DNA of 38,156 bases from positions 1 to 38,156 of the IMG/VR virus record IMGVR_UViG_3300019124_000104. The stretch is one strand, 5' to 3'. A program made the translations under genes and the position numbers. The notes beneath the pieces are model-generated. The model saw nothing but the letters and a program-made list of their open reading frames with translations. It did no database searches and was not told the DNA's origin. Shown in pieces: positions 1-7,700 of the stretch; within the stretch, counting starts at the first letter, position 1, and each line of letters starts with the position of its first letter. This stretch comes from a virus.

Positions 1-260
1 CTAACCGGGCTGCGCTACGCTCCGACGCCGTAAAGGCCGTTGTTCTCTATGGAATTTCCGGCGCGGGCGCAACCCCCCTCCAAAAACAAAAAATGGAACG
101 GAACGGAAACAACTGCAATTGTTGGGACCGGGAGTCCCAGCAAAAGTCCCAACACTCCCCAACGCCCCTCCCCTGTCTCGGGCATTGTGGAAAACCCATC
201 CGAAGCGCCCGCTGGAGCGGCGACCGCGCCGCCGCCGAGGTCGAGCGATGCGGGGCGTCG
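1..260. other. Non-coding left edge with two competing hairpins
   Basis: I see no convincing gene here; the open frames look like shadows. GTTGGGAC (121-128) can pair with GTCCCAAC (146-153), and the inner GGGAC (124-128) can instead pair with GTCCC (134-138), so two hairpins are mutually exclusive. The stretch lies downstream of the minus-strand gene at 261-579 and could be its 3' region. It could also be near a prophage end, but there is no integrase or att core to support that. Confidence 0.35.
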
Positions 261-579
261 CTACCGCGAGCGCGGATACTGCTGCGGCCTCGTGGACAGG
301 TAATGGTGGTACACTTCTATCATGCGCCGCAGTGCCGCGCGTGGGCTCAATGCCGTTCGTGGGTGAGCCGTAGCGCGGGCCGGACAGCGATACGGTCATC
401 GTCCATTGCCAGAGCCCGGCCTGTGGGCCGTGCTCGATCCGGCGCACACCGCCGATGTATTCGTCGCCCTCGGTCATGTGGAAGCGCGGGAACCTCACCG
501 CGTCGTCAAAAGCGGTGAAGCAGTCCGGGTATCGGGTATCCGGGTACACGTCGGCGGTTCTCATCCAATAGATCGCCAT
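261..579 (-). pseudogene. Small conserved phage/prophage protein, apparently frameshifted near its C-terminus
   Basis: The first 83 residues (from the ATG at 577-579) read as an ordinary acidic/aromatic small protein with the segment GDEYIGGVRRIEHGPQAGLW at about 38-57. I associate this pattern with hypothetical proteins of Hyphomicrobiales but cannot assign a function. After Thr83 (331-333) the frame degenerates into Arg/Pro-rich sequence running to the window edge. Skipping one base at 330 gives a protein-like tail (RRMIEVYHHYLSTR) ending at a TAG at 261-263. I therefore infer a one-base indel and a natural end at 261. It could be a real mutation or a sequencing error. If the frame is not shifted, the gene continues past position 1. 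Confidence 0.5.
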
Positions 580-603
580 GGCTACGGGGCTCCCGCTATC
601 TGG

Positions 604-660
604 TTTTTGTATTTACAAAAACTGTTTGCCAAATCGGTTTCCGTAGTTACAATAACCGAC
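604..660 (+). promoter_or_regulatory. brnTA promoter with palindromic operator
   Basis: A perfect inverted repeat TTTTTGTA (604-611) - TT - TACAAAAA (614-621) lies just upstream of a promoter-like pair, TTGCCA (626-631) and TACAAT (648-653), with a 16-nt spacer. BrnA is known to repress its own operon with BrnT as co-repressor, so the palindrome is a good operator candidate. The -10 ends only 7 nt before the brnT ATG (661) and no Shine-Dalgarno is visible, so the transcript may be leaderless. Confidence 0.5.
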
Positions 661-942
661 ATGACGATTGATTTCGACCCTCGTAAAAGCCTCAAGAATG
701 CCCGAGAGCGGGGCCTTCCCTTTGAGGCCGTCGAGCGGTTCGATTGGGAGACCTGCCTGCTGGGCCTCTCGCCGCGTCAGGAGATGACCGCGACCCGGTT
801 TTTAGCCATCGGGTTTCTCGATGATGATCTGGTCGTTGTCGTCTTTACTATCCATGCCGCCGGGATCAGGGTCATTTCCCTGCGGCGGGCCAGCCGTTCA
901 GAAAGGAAGTTCTATGCCGCGCAAGAAGCGTCCGATCCCTGA
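661..942 (+). CDS. brnT: BrnT family toxin (DUF497), type II toxin-antitoxin
   Basis: This 93-residue protein matches the BrnT family in length and in its signature near the C-terminus, residues 70-85 (RVISLRRASRSERKFY), equivalent to the family's I-S-x-R-x-A-x-x-x-E-R-x-x-Y motif. BrnT proteins are RelE-fold ribonucleases that stop translation until bound by BrnA. The N-terminus (FDPRKSLKNARERGL) is also typical. An in-frame upstream extension exists, but 661 was chosen because homology begins there and the -10 lies immediately before it. It overlaps brnA by 29 nt, the normal brnT-brnA order. Prophages carry such pairs as stability or exclusion modules. Toxicity was not tested. Confidence 0.88.
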   Translation: MTIDFDPRKSLKNARERGLPFEAVERFDWETCLLGLSPRQEMTATRFLAIGFLDDDLVVVVFTIHAAGIRVISLRRASRSERKFYAAQEASDP

Positions 943-1261
943 GCTGAGCGATGCCGAGGAGGCCGCGATCCAGGCCCAGATTGCCGATGATCCCGATGCT
1001 CCCGAGTTAACGGAAGAGGATTTCGCCAGGATGCGCCCGGCGAAGGAGGTTCTCCCGCCGGATCTCTATGCGAACCTCACCAAGAACAAGGGCGGTCGTC
1101 CCAAGGCCGACGTGACGAAGGTGCCGGTGACGCTGCGGGTCGATCCCGACACCCTCGCCGCCTACAAGGCCACCGGCGCGGGATGGCAGACCCGCATGAA
1201 CGAGGCCCTCCGCAAAGGAAAGCCGAAAGGCGCATCCGCCCCGCAACGCAAGCGGGCATGA
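914..1261 (+). CDS. brnA: BrnA family antitoxin
   Basis: This 115-residue partner starts at the ATG at 914 (AGGAAG upstream at about 903-909) inside the end of brnT. It has an acidic N-terminal half (residues 10-50) likely to wrap the toxin. A C-terminal ribbon-helix-helix-like segment follows at about 70-101 (VPVTLRVDPDTLAAYKATG, then GWQTRMNEALRK), matching the BrnA consensus of Arg-x-Asp-x-(D/E) with a G-x-G-W-Q-T-R-(I/M)-N turn. BrnA neutralises BrnT and binds the operon promoter; the palindrome at 604-621 is the likely site. The C-terminus is basic (KGKPKGASAPQRKRA). The gene ends facing the minus-strand lysis genes across a terminator. Confidence 0.88.
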   Translation: MPRKKRPIPELSDAEEAAIQAQIADDPDAPELTEEDFARMRPAKEVLPPDLYANLTKNKGGRPKADVTKVPVTLRVDPDTLAAYKATGAGWQTRMNEALRKGKPKGASAPQRKRA

Positions 1262-1271
1262 TCGCCCATGC

Positions 1272-1314
1272 AAAAAGGCCCCGCCCCCGGCGACCACCAA
1301 CCGGGGACGGGGCC
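1272..1314 (-). terminator. Intrinsic terminator of the late (structural/lysis) operon
   Basis: Read on the minus strand, a long GC stem (1301-1314 paired with 1277-1290, GGCCCCG...CGGGGCC) is followed by TTTTT (1276-1272). It sits between the convergent brnA and the last lysis-region gene, so it ends the minus-strand late operon and may also stop brnTA transcripts. Confidence 0.75.
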
Positions 1315-1372
1315 AGCTCGCGGGCGCAAGAAGGCCGCCCGCGTCCCGCCGCAAAGGCCAAACGGCGGGGAG

Positions 1373-1726
1373 CTATGGGGGCGGCGGCGGCGATTGCCCC
1401 CGCCCCGACCACAGGTTCTTGATGATGGCGTCCAGGCGGTCGCCCAGGCGGTCGATGGATTGCGCCAGCCGGTTCTCCACCTCGCGCAGCACCTCGCGGC
1501 TGACTAGTCGCTCGGCCTGGGTTTCCCTGTAGGCGGCAAAGGCGGCTTGCAGGATACCAATCTGCTCCCTGGCGGCCTTCGCCTCGGCACGCGCCTCCGT
1601 CGCGATGCGGCACGCTTCCTCGGATCGCTGCTTGGCGTCGTACCATGCCTTGATCCCTGCCAGGAGCGCCAGGACGATGGCGAGCAGGGTCGCCGGGTTG
1701 AACTCCCAGGTAAACGAAACCGGCAT
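1373..1726 (-). CDS. Small membrane protein with coiled coil, lysis-region
   Basis: The protein has 117 residues. A hydrophobic segment at about 11-24 (PATLLAIVLALLAG) is followed by a long charged helix rich in Ala, Glu, Arg and Gln (about 28-100) and a short Pro run at the C-terminus. It starts one base after the endolysin/holin stop (TAACATG on the minus strand), so it is translationally linked to the lysis genes. One N-terminal transmembrane helix plus a periplasmic or cytoplasmic coiled coil is the general architecture of inner-membrane spanins, but I see no partner o-spanin lipoprotein. It could also be a holin accessory or antiholin. Last gene of the late operon. Function not recognised. 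Confidence 0.75.
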   Translation of the reverse strand: MPVSFTWEFNPATLLAIVLALLAGIKAWYDAKQRSEEACRIATEARAEAKAAREQIGILQAAFAAYRETQAERLVSREVLREVENRLAQSIDRLGDRLDAIIKNLWSGRGQSPPPPP

Positions 1727-1727
1727 G

Positions 1728-2123
1728 TTACGCCCCCAAAGGCTTTTTCGCCTTCCAGCGCCCGTAGAGCGTGGTCGCAACACCGATCCCGGTCCCCAGC
1801 GCCGTCAGCGCGGCTGCAATCAATTCCTGATCCTCCGGGGCCACGACAATGCCGAACGCGCCCAGCACGCCCGCCACGCCCGCCACCACTGCGCCGATGG
1901 TGACACGGCTCCTCCAGGCGGGCTCGTTGTTCGTGGCGTGTTGCACCTGGGCGTCGAGCTGCTTCAAGCGCGGATCTTCGATGGCGGCGCTGGCAACCTC
2001 GCGGGCCACGACCGGGGCCTGATGCGGTTCAATGGGCTGGGCCGGGTCGCGGGCCACCTTTTGGACGGCGCTTGCGATCACGTCGACCACGACGCCAGCG
2101 ACGATGGATGAGAGAGCAGGCAT
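1728..2123 (-). CDS. Nested in-frame holin from internal start
   Basis: Starting at the ATG at 2121-2123 (Met260 of the long frame) gives a 131-residue membrane protein with two clear C-terminal hydrophobic helices (GAVVAGVAGVLGAFGIVV; AAALTALGTGIGVATTLYG), an N-terminal amphipathic or hydrophobic segment and a basic tail (RWKAKKPLGA). Minus-strand bases immediately upstream read AAAGGAGCGTCCCATG, an excellent Shine-Dalgarno with 6-nt spacing. The AAG GAG codons of the endolysin frame therefore double as a ribosome-binding site. In relatives I would expect this to be a separate holin gene; here no stop codon separates it from the lysin. A holin sets lysis timing by permeabilising the inner membrane. 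Translation from this start is inferred. Confidence 0.55.
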   Translation of the reverse strand: MPALSSIVAGVVVDVIASAVQKVARDPAQPIEPHQAPVVAREVASAAIEDPRLKQLDAQVQHATNNEPAWRSRVTIGAVVAGVAGVLGAFGIVVAPEDQELIAAALTALGTGIGVATTLYGRWKAKKPLGA

Positions 2124-2900
2124 GGGACGCTCCTTTGCTGGTGGCGGATCTTGGAAATACAAGGCGAGCTGCACGTAAGCCTCCCACACCGGCCCCTCGC
2201 GGGCCGGGGCCAGCAGGACAGGCTCGGGCTCTGGTTGCGGCTCCACCGGCCCTTGGTCGGGGTCCACGGGTTCGGGCTGCGGTTGCGGGGCGGGTGCGGG
2301 TTTCCAAGCGGCCTGCAGGCCGTTGAGGAACGCGCCGTAATATCCCGCAATGAGTTCTGCTTTGTTGGTGCCGTTGACGATGCGGCGCGCGTTGATGGGA
2401 TCGGTTTTCGCGGCGTTGAAATAGTCGGACAGCTTCTTGCCGGTCCAGAGGCCCTCGATATGGCCGATGATGACAACCTCGGCGTCAATTTCGTCATCGA
2501 GCAGCAAGTCGGGCTTGGTGACGAACGGCCTGCCGAAGCGGCGCTCCAGTTTCAGGTAATTGTCAAACCACGTTACCTGAATGCGTCCGCGCCCATAGTA
2601 CGAGATCCCGTTCACCGGCGTGGCGTAGTTCGCCTTGATCTTGCCCTCGGCATAGAGCTGGCTGACAACGGCACGCGCCGCCGCATCGCTCTTAGCGAAG
2701 CCCTCGCGCACCGGCACCATGCGCCCGCCGGTTTCGTGGAACACGCCCGCCAGGATATAGGCGAGCCAGCGTAGATCGGTGGAGAGCGCCAGCCGCTCCC
2801 AGGTATCGAGCAGGGTTTCGGTGCCGCGCACCTGGGATTGCGTGAGCGACCCGTCAAACGGGAAGCGCCGCACCGCATCGAAGAATGCCTTGCGGTTCAT
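1728..2900 (-). CDS. Endolysin (GH19 chitinase-like) fused in frame to a holin-like membrane domain
   Basis: A 390-residue protein. Residues 1-195 form a lysozyme/chitinase-like domain with FHETGGR at 54-60 (Glu56 the probable catalytic acid) and YYGRGRIQVTWFDNY at 101-115, the hallmark of glycoside hydrolase family 19-type phage endolysins that cut peptidoglycan. A Pro/Glu/Gln linker (200-235) follows. From Met260 the sequence resembles the small multi-helix holins of GTA-like phages, with hydrophobic stretches at about 262-280, 333-353 and 359-378. The start overlaps the DUF1353 gene by 4 nt (ATGA). A single frame encoding both lysis functions is unusual. The internal ATG at 2121-2123 has its own strong ribosome-binding site, so the cell may make both the fusion and a free holin. 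No signal peptide is seen on the lysin. Confidence 0.85.
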   Translation of the reverse strand: MNRKAFFDAVRRFPFDGSLTQSQVRGTETLLDTWERLALSTDLRWLAYILAGVFHETGGRMVPVREGFAKSDAAARAVVSQLYAEGKIKANYATPVNGISYYGRGRIQVTWFDNYLKLERRFGRPFVTKPDLLLDDEIDAEVVIIGHIEGLWTGKKLSDYFNAAKTDPINARRIVNGTNKAELIAGYYGAFLNGLQAAWKPAPAPQPQPEPVDPDQGPVEPQPEPEPVLLAPAREGPVWEAYVQLALYFQDPPPAKERPMPALSSIVAGVVVDVIASAVQKVARDPAQPIEPHQAPVVAREVASAAIEDPRLKQLDAQVQHATNNEPAWRSRVTIGAVVAGVAGVLGAFGIVVAPEDQELIAAALTALGTGIGVATTLYGRWKAKKPLGA

Positions 2901-3310
2901 GGTTTACCTTTTGGCTTGCGGCGATAGCGGGCGTGGATCGAGCCCAGGCGCACGCCCACGGACAGGAACCAGCGCACGGGGCGCGGCGTGCCACAGACGC
3001 ACACAGCCTCATCGAACACCCGGTCGGCCTCGGCGCGCGTGGGCGCTTCCGGGTGCGGGTCGCCCCGCGCGATGCGCCAGAGCAGATAATCGTGGATCAC
3101 AGCCGCCCGGCTGTAGGAGCCCCAGGTGGGCAGGAACGCCCACAGGAAACGTGGAACGCTCGCGCCGTCCGTGATGAAACCTTCCGGCGCGGTAATCGTG
3201 CGCCCGCTGCCCTTCTCGCCCAGCTCATAGCAGAGCGGTTGAAGCAGCTCCCACCTGCGCCAATCCGCATGATGGTGCAGAAGCGCAAGCGGCCCGGTAA
3301 AGGCGCTCAT
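2897..3310 (-). CDS. DUF1353 family phage protein
   Basis: From the ATG at 3308-3310 the protein is 137 residues. It carries the DUF1353 pattern: ITDGASVPRFLW (a T-D-x-A-S-x-P motif) followed by AAVIHDYLLW. The family is common in tail/lysis regions of phages and prophages of Proteobacteria, and its role is unknown. An upstream in-frame start at 3358 would add 16 residues overlapping the tail-fibre stop (3315); I prefer 3310 because it removes the overlap and matches family length. It overlaps the endolysin by the ATGA at 2897-2900. Confidence 0.8.
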   Translation of the reverse strand: MSAFTGPLALLHHHADWRRWELLQPLCYELGEKGSGRTITAPEGFITDGASVPRFLWAFLPTWGSYSRAAVIHDYLLWRIARGDPHPEAPTRAEADRVFDEAVCVCGTPRPVRWFLSVGVRLGSIHARYRRKPKGKP

Positions 3311-3314
3311 GCGT

Positions 3315-4721
3315 TTATGGAGCGAGATCTCCCGACAGAACCCATTCGTCCGTCGCAACCTTCAACAGCCGCGCGGTGGCATACTGTCTACGCAAGGCAA
3401 GACTACCAGGGCTGCGGATCGTAACGCCCGCCGCCGTAGCGATGGTGGTCTGTCCTGCCCCCGCCTGCTCGATTTCGATAGACGTTCCAAGCGGGAAGGC
3501 TACCGTCGCATTCGCCGGAATGGTGACAATGTTGGCAGCCGCATTGTTCATGCGCAGGTAGCCGCCCGCATCGCCAAGTGCCAGCGTCCGGGCTGCGGCG
3601 GCATCCGCGATGATTTTCCGCTCGGCCCTGACAGAAGGAACCCAAGCCCCATCCTGGCGAGCGTAAGGCGTGCCGTTGATCGGAGCTTCTTCGACGATGT
3701 CGACCGGAGGCGGACCATAGCGAAAGGCAATTTTCACCGAGTTTGCAGCGCCGTAGTTCGGCAATGCCTCGCCAGCCGAGTACGTGAGATGCGCCTCGCG
3801 CACAGAGCCGACATGGCTCATTCCGAACGGTAAAATCGCGGGAGCACTGGCCGGAAACTCGATTTTGTTAACGGCGGTCGCCGTGCCACCCAGCCTGATC
3901 GTAACCGCAGCATAGGTCGCGCCAGCGACTAGGCGTGCGTCCAAGCCTCCGAACTCAATGAATTTTCGAGCGGCATCCGCGACGCTCACAGTCGCCTGTG
4001 CTACGATTTCCGCAATCGTGAAATTTGGACTAGAGCCGGTGAGCCGTAGAAGCTGAAATGCATATGACTCGCCAACGGCAACGTCGATTGAAGCGACAGC
4101 CGCCGTTATATGGAGAGCCAAGTTCGCGGTGAGAATTTCGCCCTTTGCGGCATAGGCCGATGTTGAATAGGACGGCGTACCCGACCCGGTGGAAAACCAT
4201 TCGAGGCTGCTTAAAGCGTAAATCGTATCGGTGCCGCCGGTATTGCCCCCCGTTCCACCGCCAGCCGGAACCTCGACCCATGCCTTGTTGGAGCGCCCGT
4301 AGATCCTGCCGTCCTGGGGGGCTTCCTCCACCTCGCCGCCGCCTGCAAGGCGCACCCGCGTGCCATCGAGATGCATCAGCGCAATTTTGCCTGCCGCCAC
4401 GACAGGCAGCGTGCCGGTCTGGTTCGCCACCATCAGGGTTGCGGGCTGGGCTGTGGTATTGAGCACGTAGAAATCGCCGCGCACAATGGCTGGAAGCGTA
4501 ATAGTGATCGCTCCGGTGGGCGCGGGCGAACCCGCAACCAACACGAGCGTGCGGGCGCGGCGCAGCGCCGCCGCCGTCACATTGCCCGCGTTGCTGGTCA
4601 GCGTCAGCGTGGTGGGCGCGGTAAGCACGCTGTCGAGATAGCCCAGGGCGGTGTTGTGGGTGATGTGCTTGTTGGCCTGCGCTTCGGCAATCTCGGGCAA
4701 TTGCAGGTTAGGTGTAGCCAT
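3315..4721 (-). CDS. Tail fibre / receptor-binding protein
   Basis: 468 residues, started by an ATG behind GGAGGAG, which overlaps the stop of the hub gene. The N-terminus (NLQLPEIAEAQANKHITHN) resembles the DUF2793-type tip-attachment domain. Two copies of a fibre motif of the form E-E-A-P-x-(D/N)-G-x-x-Y-x-R-x-x-x-A-W occur at about 132-148 and 344-360, marking module borders. The C-terminal module (about 379-468, NIVTIPANATVAFPLG and GAGQTTIATAAGVTI) is a beta-rich segment common at the ends of fibres in alphaproteobacterial phages. The middle (about 165-340; roughly 3700-4230) is visibly less GC-rich and is the likely host-range region acquired by exchange. No chaperone gene follows. Confidence 0.8.
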   Translation of the reverse strand: MATPNLQLPEIAEAQANKHITHNTALGYLDSVLTAPTTLTLTSNAGNVTAAALRRARTLVLVAGSPAPTGAITITLPAIVRGDFYVLNTTAQPATLMVANQTGTLPVVAAGKIALMHLDGTRVRLAGGGEVEEAPQDGRIYGRSNKAWVEVPAGGGTGGNTGGTDTIYALSSLEWFSTGSGTPSYSTSAYAAKGEILTANLALHITAAVASIDVAVGESYAFQLLRLTGSSPNFTIAEIVAQATVSVADAARKFIEFGGLDARLVAGATYAAVTIRLGGTATAVNKIEFPASAPAILPFGMSHVGSVREAHLTYSAGEALPNYGAANSVKIAFRYGPPPVDIVEEAPINGTPYARQDGAWVPSVRAERKIIADAAAARTLALGDAGGYLRMNNAAANIVTIPANATVAFPLGTSIEIEQAGAGQTTIATAAGVTIRSPGSLALRRQYATARLLKVATDEWVLSGDLAP

Positions 4722-4729
4722 CTCTCCTC

Positions 4730-7700
4730 CTAAGCGAGCGCAATCGGCTGCTGGCTGAAGAAGCCGCGACCGACGACGGCGCTGAGCTGGTAGACGCGGA
4801 ACGAGAACGAGGCCGGTTGAACCCCTCCGAAGTCGGCCAGGAGGTCGGCGGCGGGATAGACGACGCTGGAGGTCGCCACGTTCGCATAGGTGCGCTTGAC
4901 GGCTCCGGCGGCATCCATGATCTCAACATCGTAGAGTTCCGCCGCTTCATTGAGAGGCACCGCCTCGGTGCCATCCTTCCACTCGCCGCCAAACCGCGTC
5001 CTGCGCTCCCAGGACAGCCGCAAGTCGCCATTGGCAATCCGCTCAGCGTTAAGGTGGACCGGAGCCCAAGGCCGCTCGGCCATGCCGGTGATAGTGTGAT
5101 ACTCGACCGGCGCGTTGCCCACGCTCTCCACGAGGCCGGTGGCGGTAAACCGGAGTTTCGACAACAGCTCCTCGACCGGATAATTCACCGTGCCCAGGTG
5201 CGCATCGAGCAGAACGAAGTAGTCGCCTGCTGAATGCAAGCCTGCCATGCCCTCGGAGCCGCGCAGGCCGCGCAGGAACCGGGAGAGGCGGATGTTGCCG
5301 CCGCCAAGATCCTCCACCGTCTGGAACGCGACAATCTCCCATCGGCCCGGCTGGCCGATGGCGGCAAGGTTGCGTCCGTTCAGCAGCTCGTCCTCGGTGA
5401 TCGATTTCAGGTCCACCGTCTCGCCCGAAAGCAGGCTCAAGGTGACGGTTGAGGTTTCATCGACCCGCCAGGGCGATTGCGGCGCAGAGAGCGCCGTGGA
5501 GCAGGTGCCTACCGTGGGCTCACTCGTTTGCTGATCGATCGGTGTCCATTTGTTTCCAACCGCGACCCAGCTATAGCCGCCCGACCAATCGTCGCCCCCG
5601 ACACGCGGTGCCGTCATGTGGTACTGCCGCAGGCCCGCGCCGCCCAAATCGTGCTTGCCGTCAAGCAGCGGCAGGTCGAGATGGATATACTGCGAGGCAT
5701 AGGAGCCGGGAGCCATCCCAATGAGCGGCTGTTGCCCGCTGTCGCCAACGATGGGCGCCTCGACCTGGGTAAGATAGTTCTTGGCGAAAAACACCTGCTC
5801 GAAACTCTCATCCCCGAACTGCACCCGTTGCACGTGCGCGGTCCAGATGAAATCGTCCGTGCGAACCTCGACAACGTCGCCCGGCTCAAGGAATGAGAAT
5901 TCCGGCCCGGTGGTGAACGCTTGGCTGATCTGCCCCTCCCAGAGCCGATAGAGGCGTTGCGCCGCCAGCGTTGCAGCCTGGGAGGCATTGAGCACCACCG
6001 GGAGCCGGATCACTTCGGTGATGGTCGACTGCGACACGGCGATGGGGGCTGAGGGTCGCCGCGCGTACTGCTTCGAGTAATCATAGCCGATGGCGGGATC
6101 GACATATTGCAGCTCGACCTGTCGCGGCAGGTCGGTATCGGGCGTCCGCCCCGCCGAAATCTCGCGCCCGTCCTGCGCGACCAGCCGACCGGAAGGAATG
6201 CTGCCGTCGACCTTGAACGCAGCATCGGTCGGCGGGCGGCGGAATTTGATCTTGGAGCCGCTCTCGACAATGTCGAACGAGAAGGCTCTGGAGAGTTGCT
6301 GCAATGTTTCCTGATAGGTATCGGCATCACGAAAGAACGCGCCGTTTACCATGTCGGGGATGTTCTCGATCAGGATATCGCTATCCGCGTACCCAGCAAG
6401 GCGAGCCAACTCACGCAGCACCGTCGAGAGAGCGACCGGCTTTCCGGCCTCAAGGCCGCCCAACGGCACGGCCACGGCGGGCGCTGTCGTGCTGAAGGTG
6501 TCGGTCATATAGAACGTTTCCGACGCGGAGTCGTACACCTGCCGCCCGTTTGCGGGGATGCCCGAGATACTTGTTCTGGTTTCCGTCTCGCCGGTGTCGA
6601 GGTCGTAGAGATATGCCTTCTTCTCCGTTGTATGGATCACGCCGACGACGCCCGCTCTCGCGCTCTCGGGGTCGTAGTCCCCAACGTTAGTCCAGACGAA
6701 CGGAGTGCTGTCGGTGCGAGCGATCCCCGCGCCCGCGCCGCCCCCGGTGCCGGGATAGAACTCGACCGCCGTGGCATCCGCGAGGAACAGGTAAATTCGG
6801 TCTCTCACGGGCTCATAGAACATGCGGCGTATCCCAGCCCCCATGGTGCCGAGATGCGTGGTCGTGATGATCGGGCTGTCACCGCCGCTGATCTCAATCT
6901 CGTAGAGGCTTGCGCCCGCCGCGCCGTACAAGCGCACAGACCCGCCGCTCTGCCCGATAGCGCGCTGCTCGGTATAGTTGTAGATGCCGCCGGTTTGCGG
7001 GCGTGGCACGCCAGCCGTCAGGAGCGCGAGCCCTTCGATGAGACGCCGGTCGTAGAGGCCATACACGGCGGGAGTTGCCGGATCGTACCGCGCGAGGAAA
7101 AACGCGCCGCCTAACCGCTCGACCCCCGCCACAAGGAAGGTTCCCGGCATTGTTGGGTCGGCAACGATTGCGAGCGAGCTGATATCGTAGCCGCCAGCCG
7201 CGCCATGCACATACCTGGGCGAGTCCGCAACAATCTTCCCGGTGGCCGGATCGATGACGACGAGCTGCGGATACAATATTCCCGCTGGCGTTCCGTCACC
7301 TTCCAACCCGTGGTCGGCAAAAGCGAGGATGCGGCGCGTCTCCTTGTGATATTTCCACCCATTCTCGCTAAGCGAGGTATATCTGCGCCGCCCTCCCGTA
7401 ATGCGCTGGACCTTGATTTCCCTGCGATCCCACAGGCGCAGCGTGCGAAGCGAGAACAGGTCGAACGAGTAACCGTACAGCAGGCCCGCGTCCCAATCGA
7501 TGGCCGGCTCCGAATTGATCTCACTCGCTGTCGTCGTGAGCGAGGAGAACCGCACGGCTTGGGACGGTGCCGCCGCCGATGCCTCAGAAATTCGCGCGGT
7601 GATTGCCGGTATGCGGTCGCCAAAATCCTCCACCGGAAAGTCGCGAAACAGCACGCAGATGCGATTGCGGTAGGCGGGGCGGTTTTTGCCCAGCGCGGTC

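Noticed and set aside
121-153. Riboswitch at the left edge
   Set aside because: Two alternative hairpins exist, but no downstream gene on that strand is close enough, and no known aptamer is seen.
801-807. TTTAGCC inside brnT as another operator
   Set aside because: A single half-site within coding sequence with no inverted partner. The same applies to 30629-30635.
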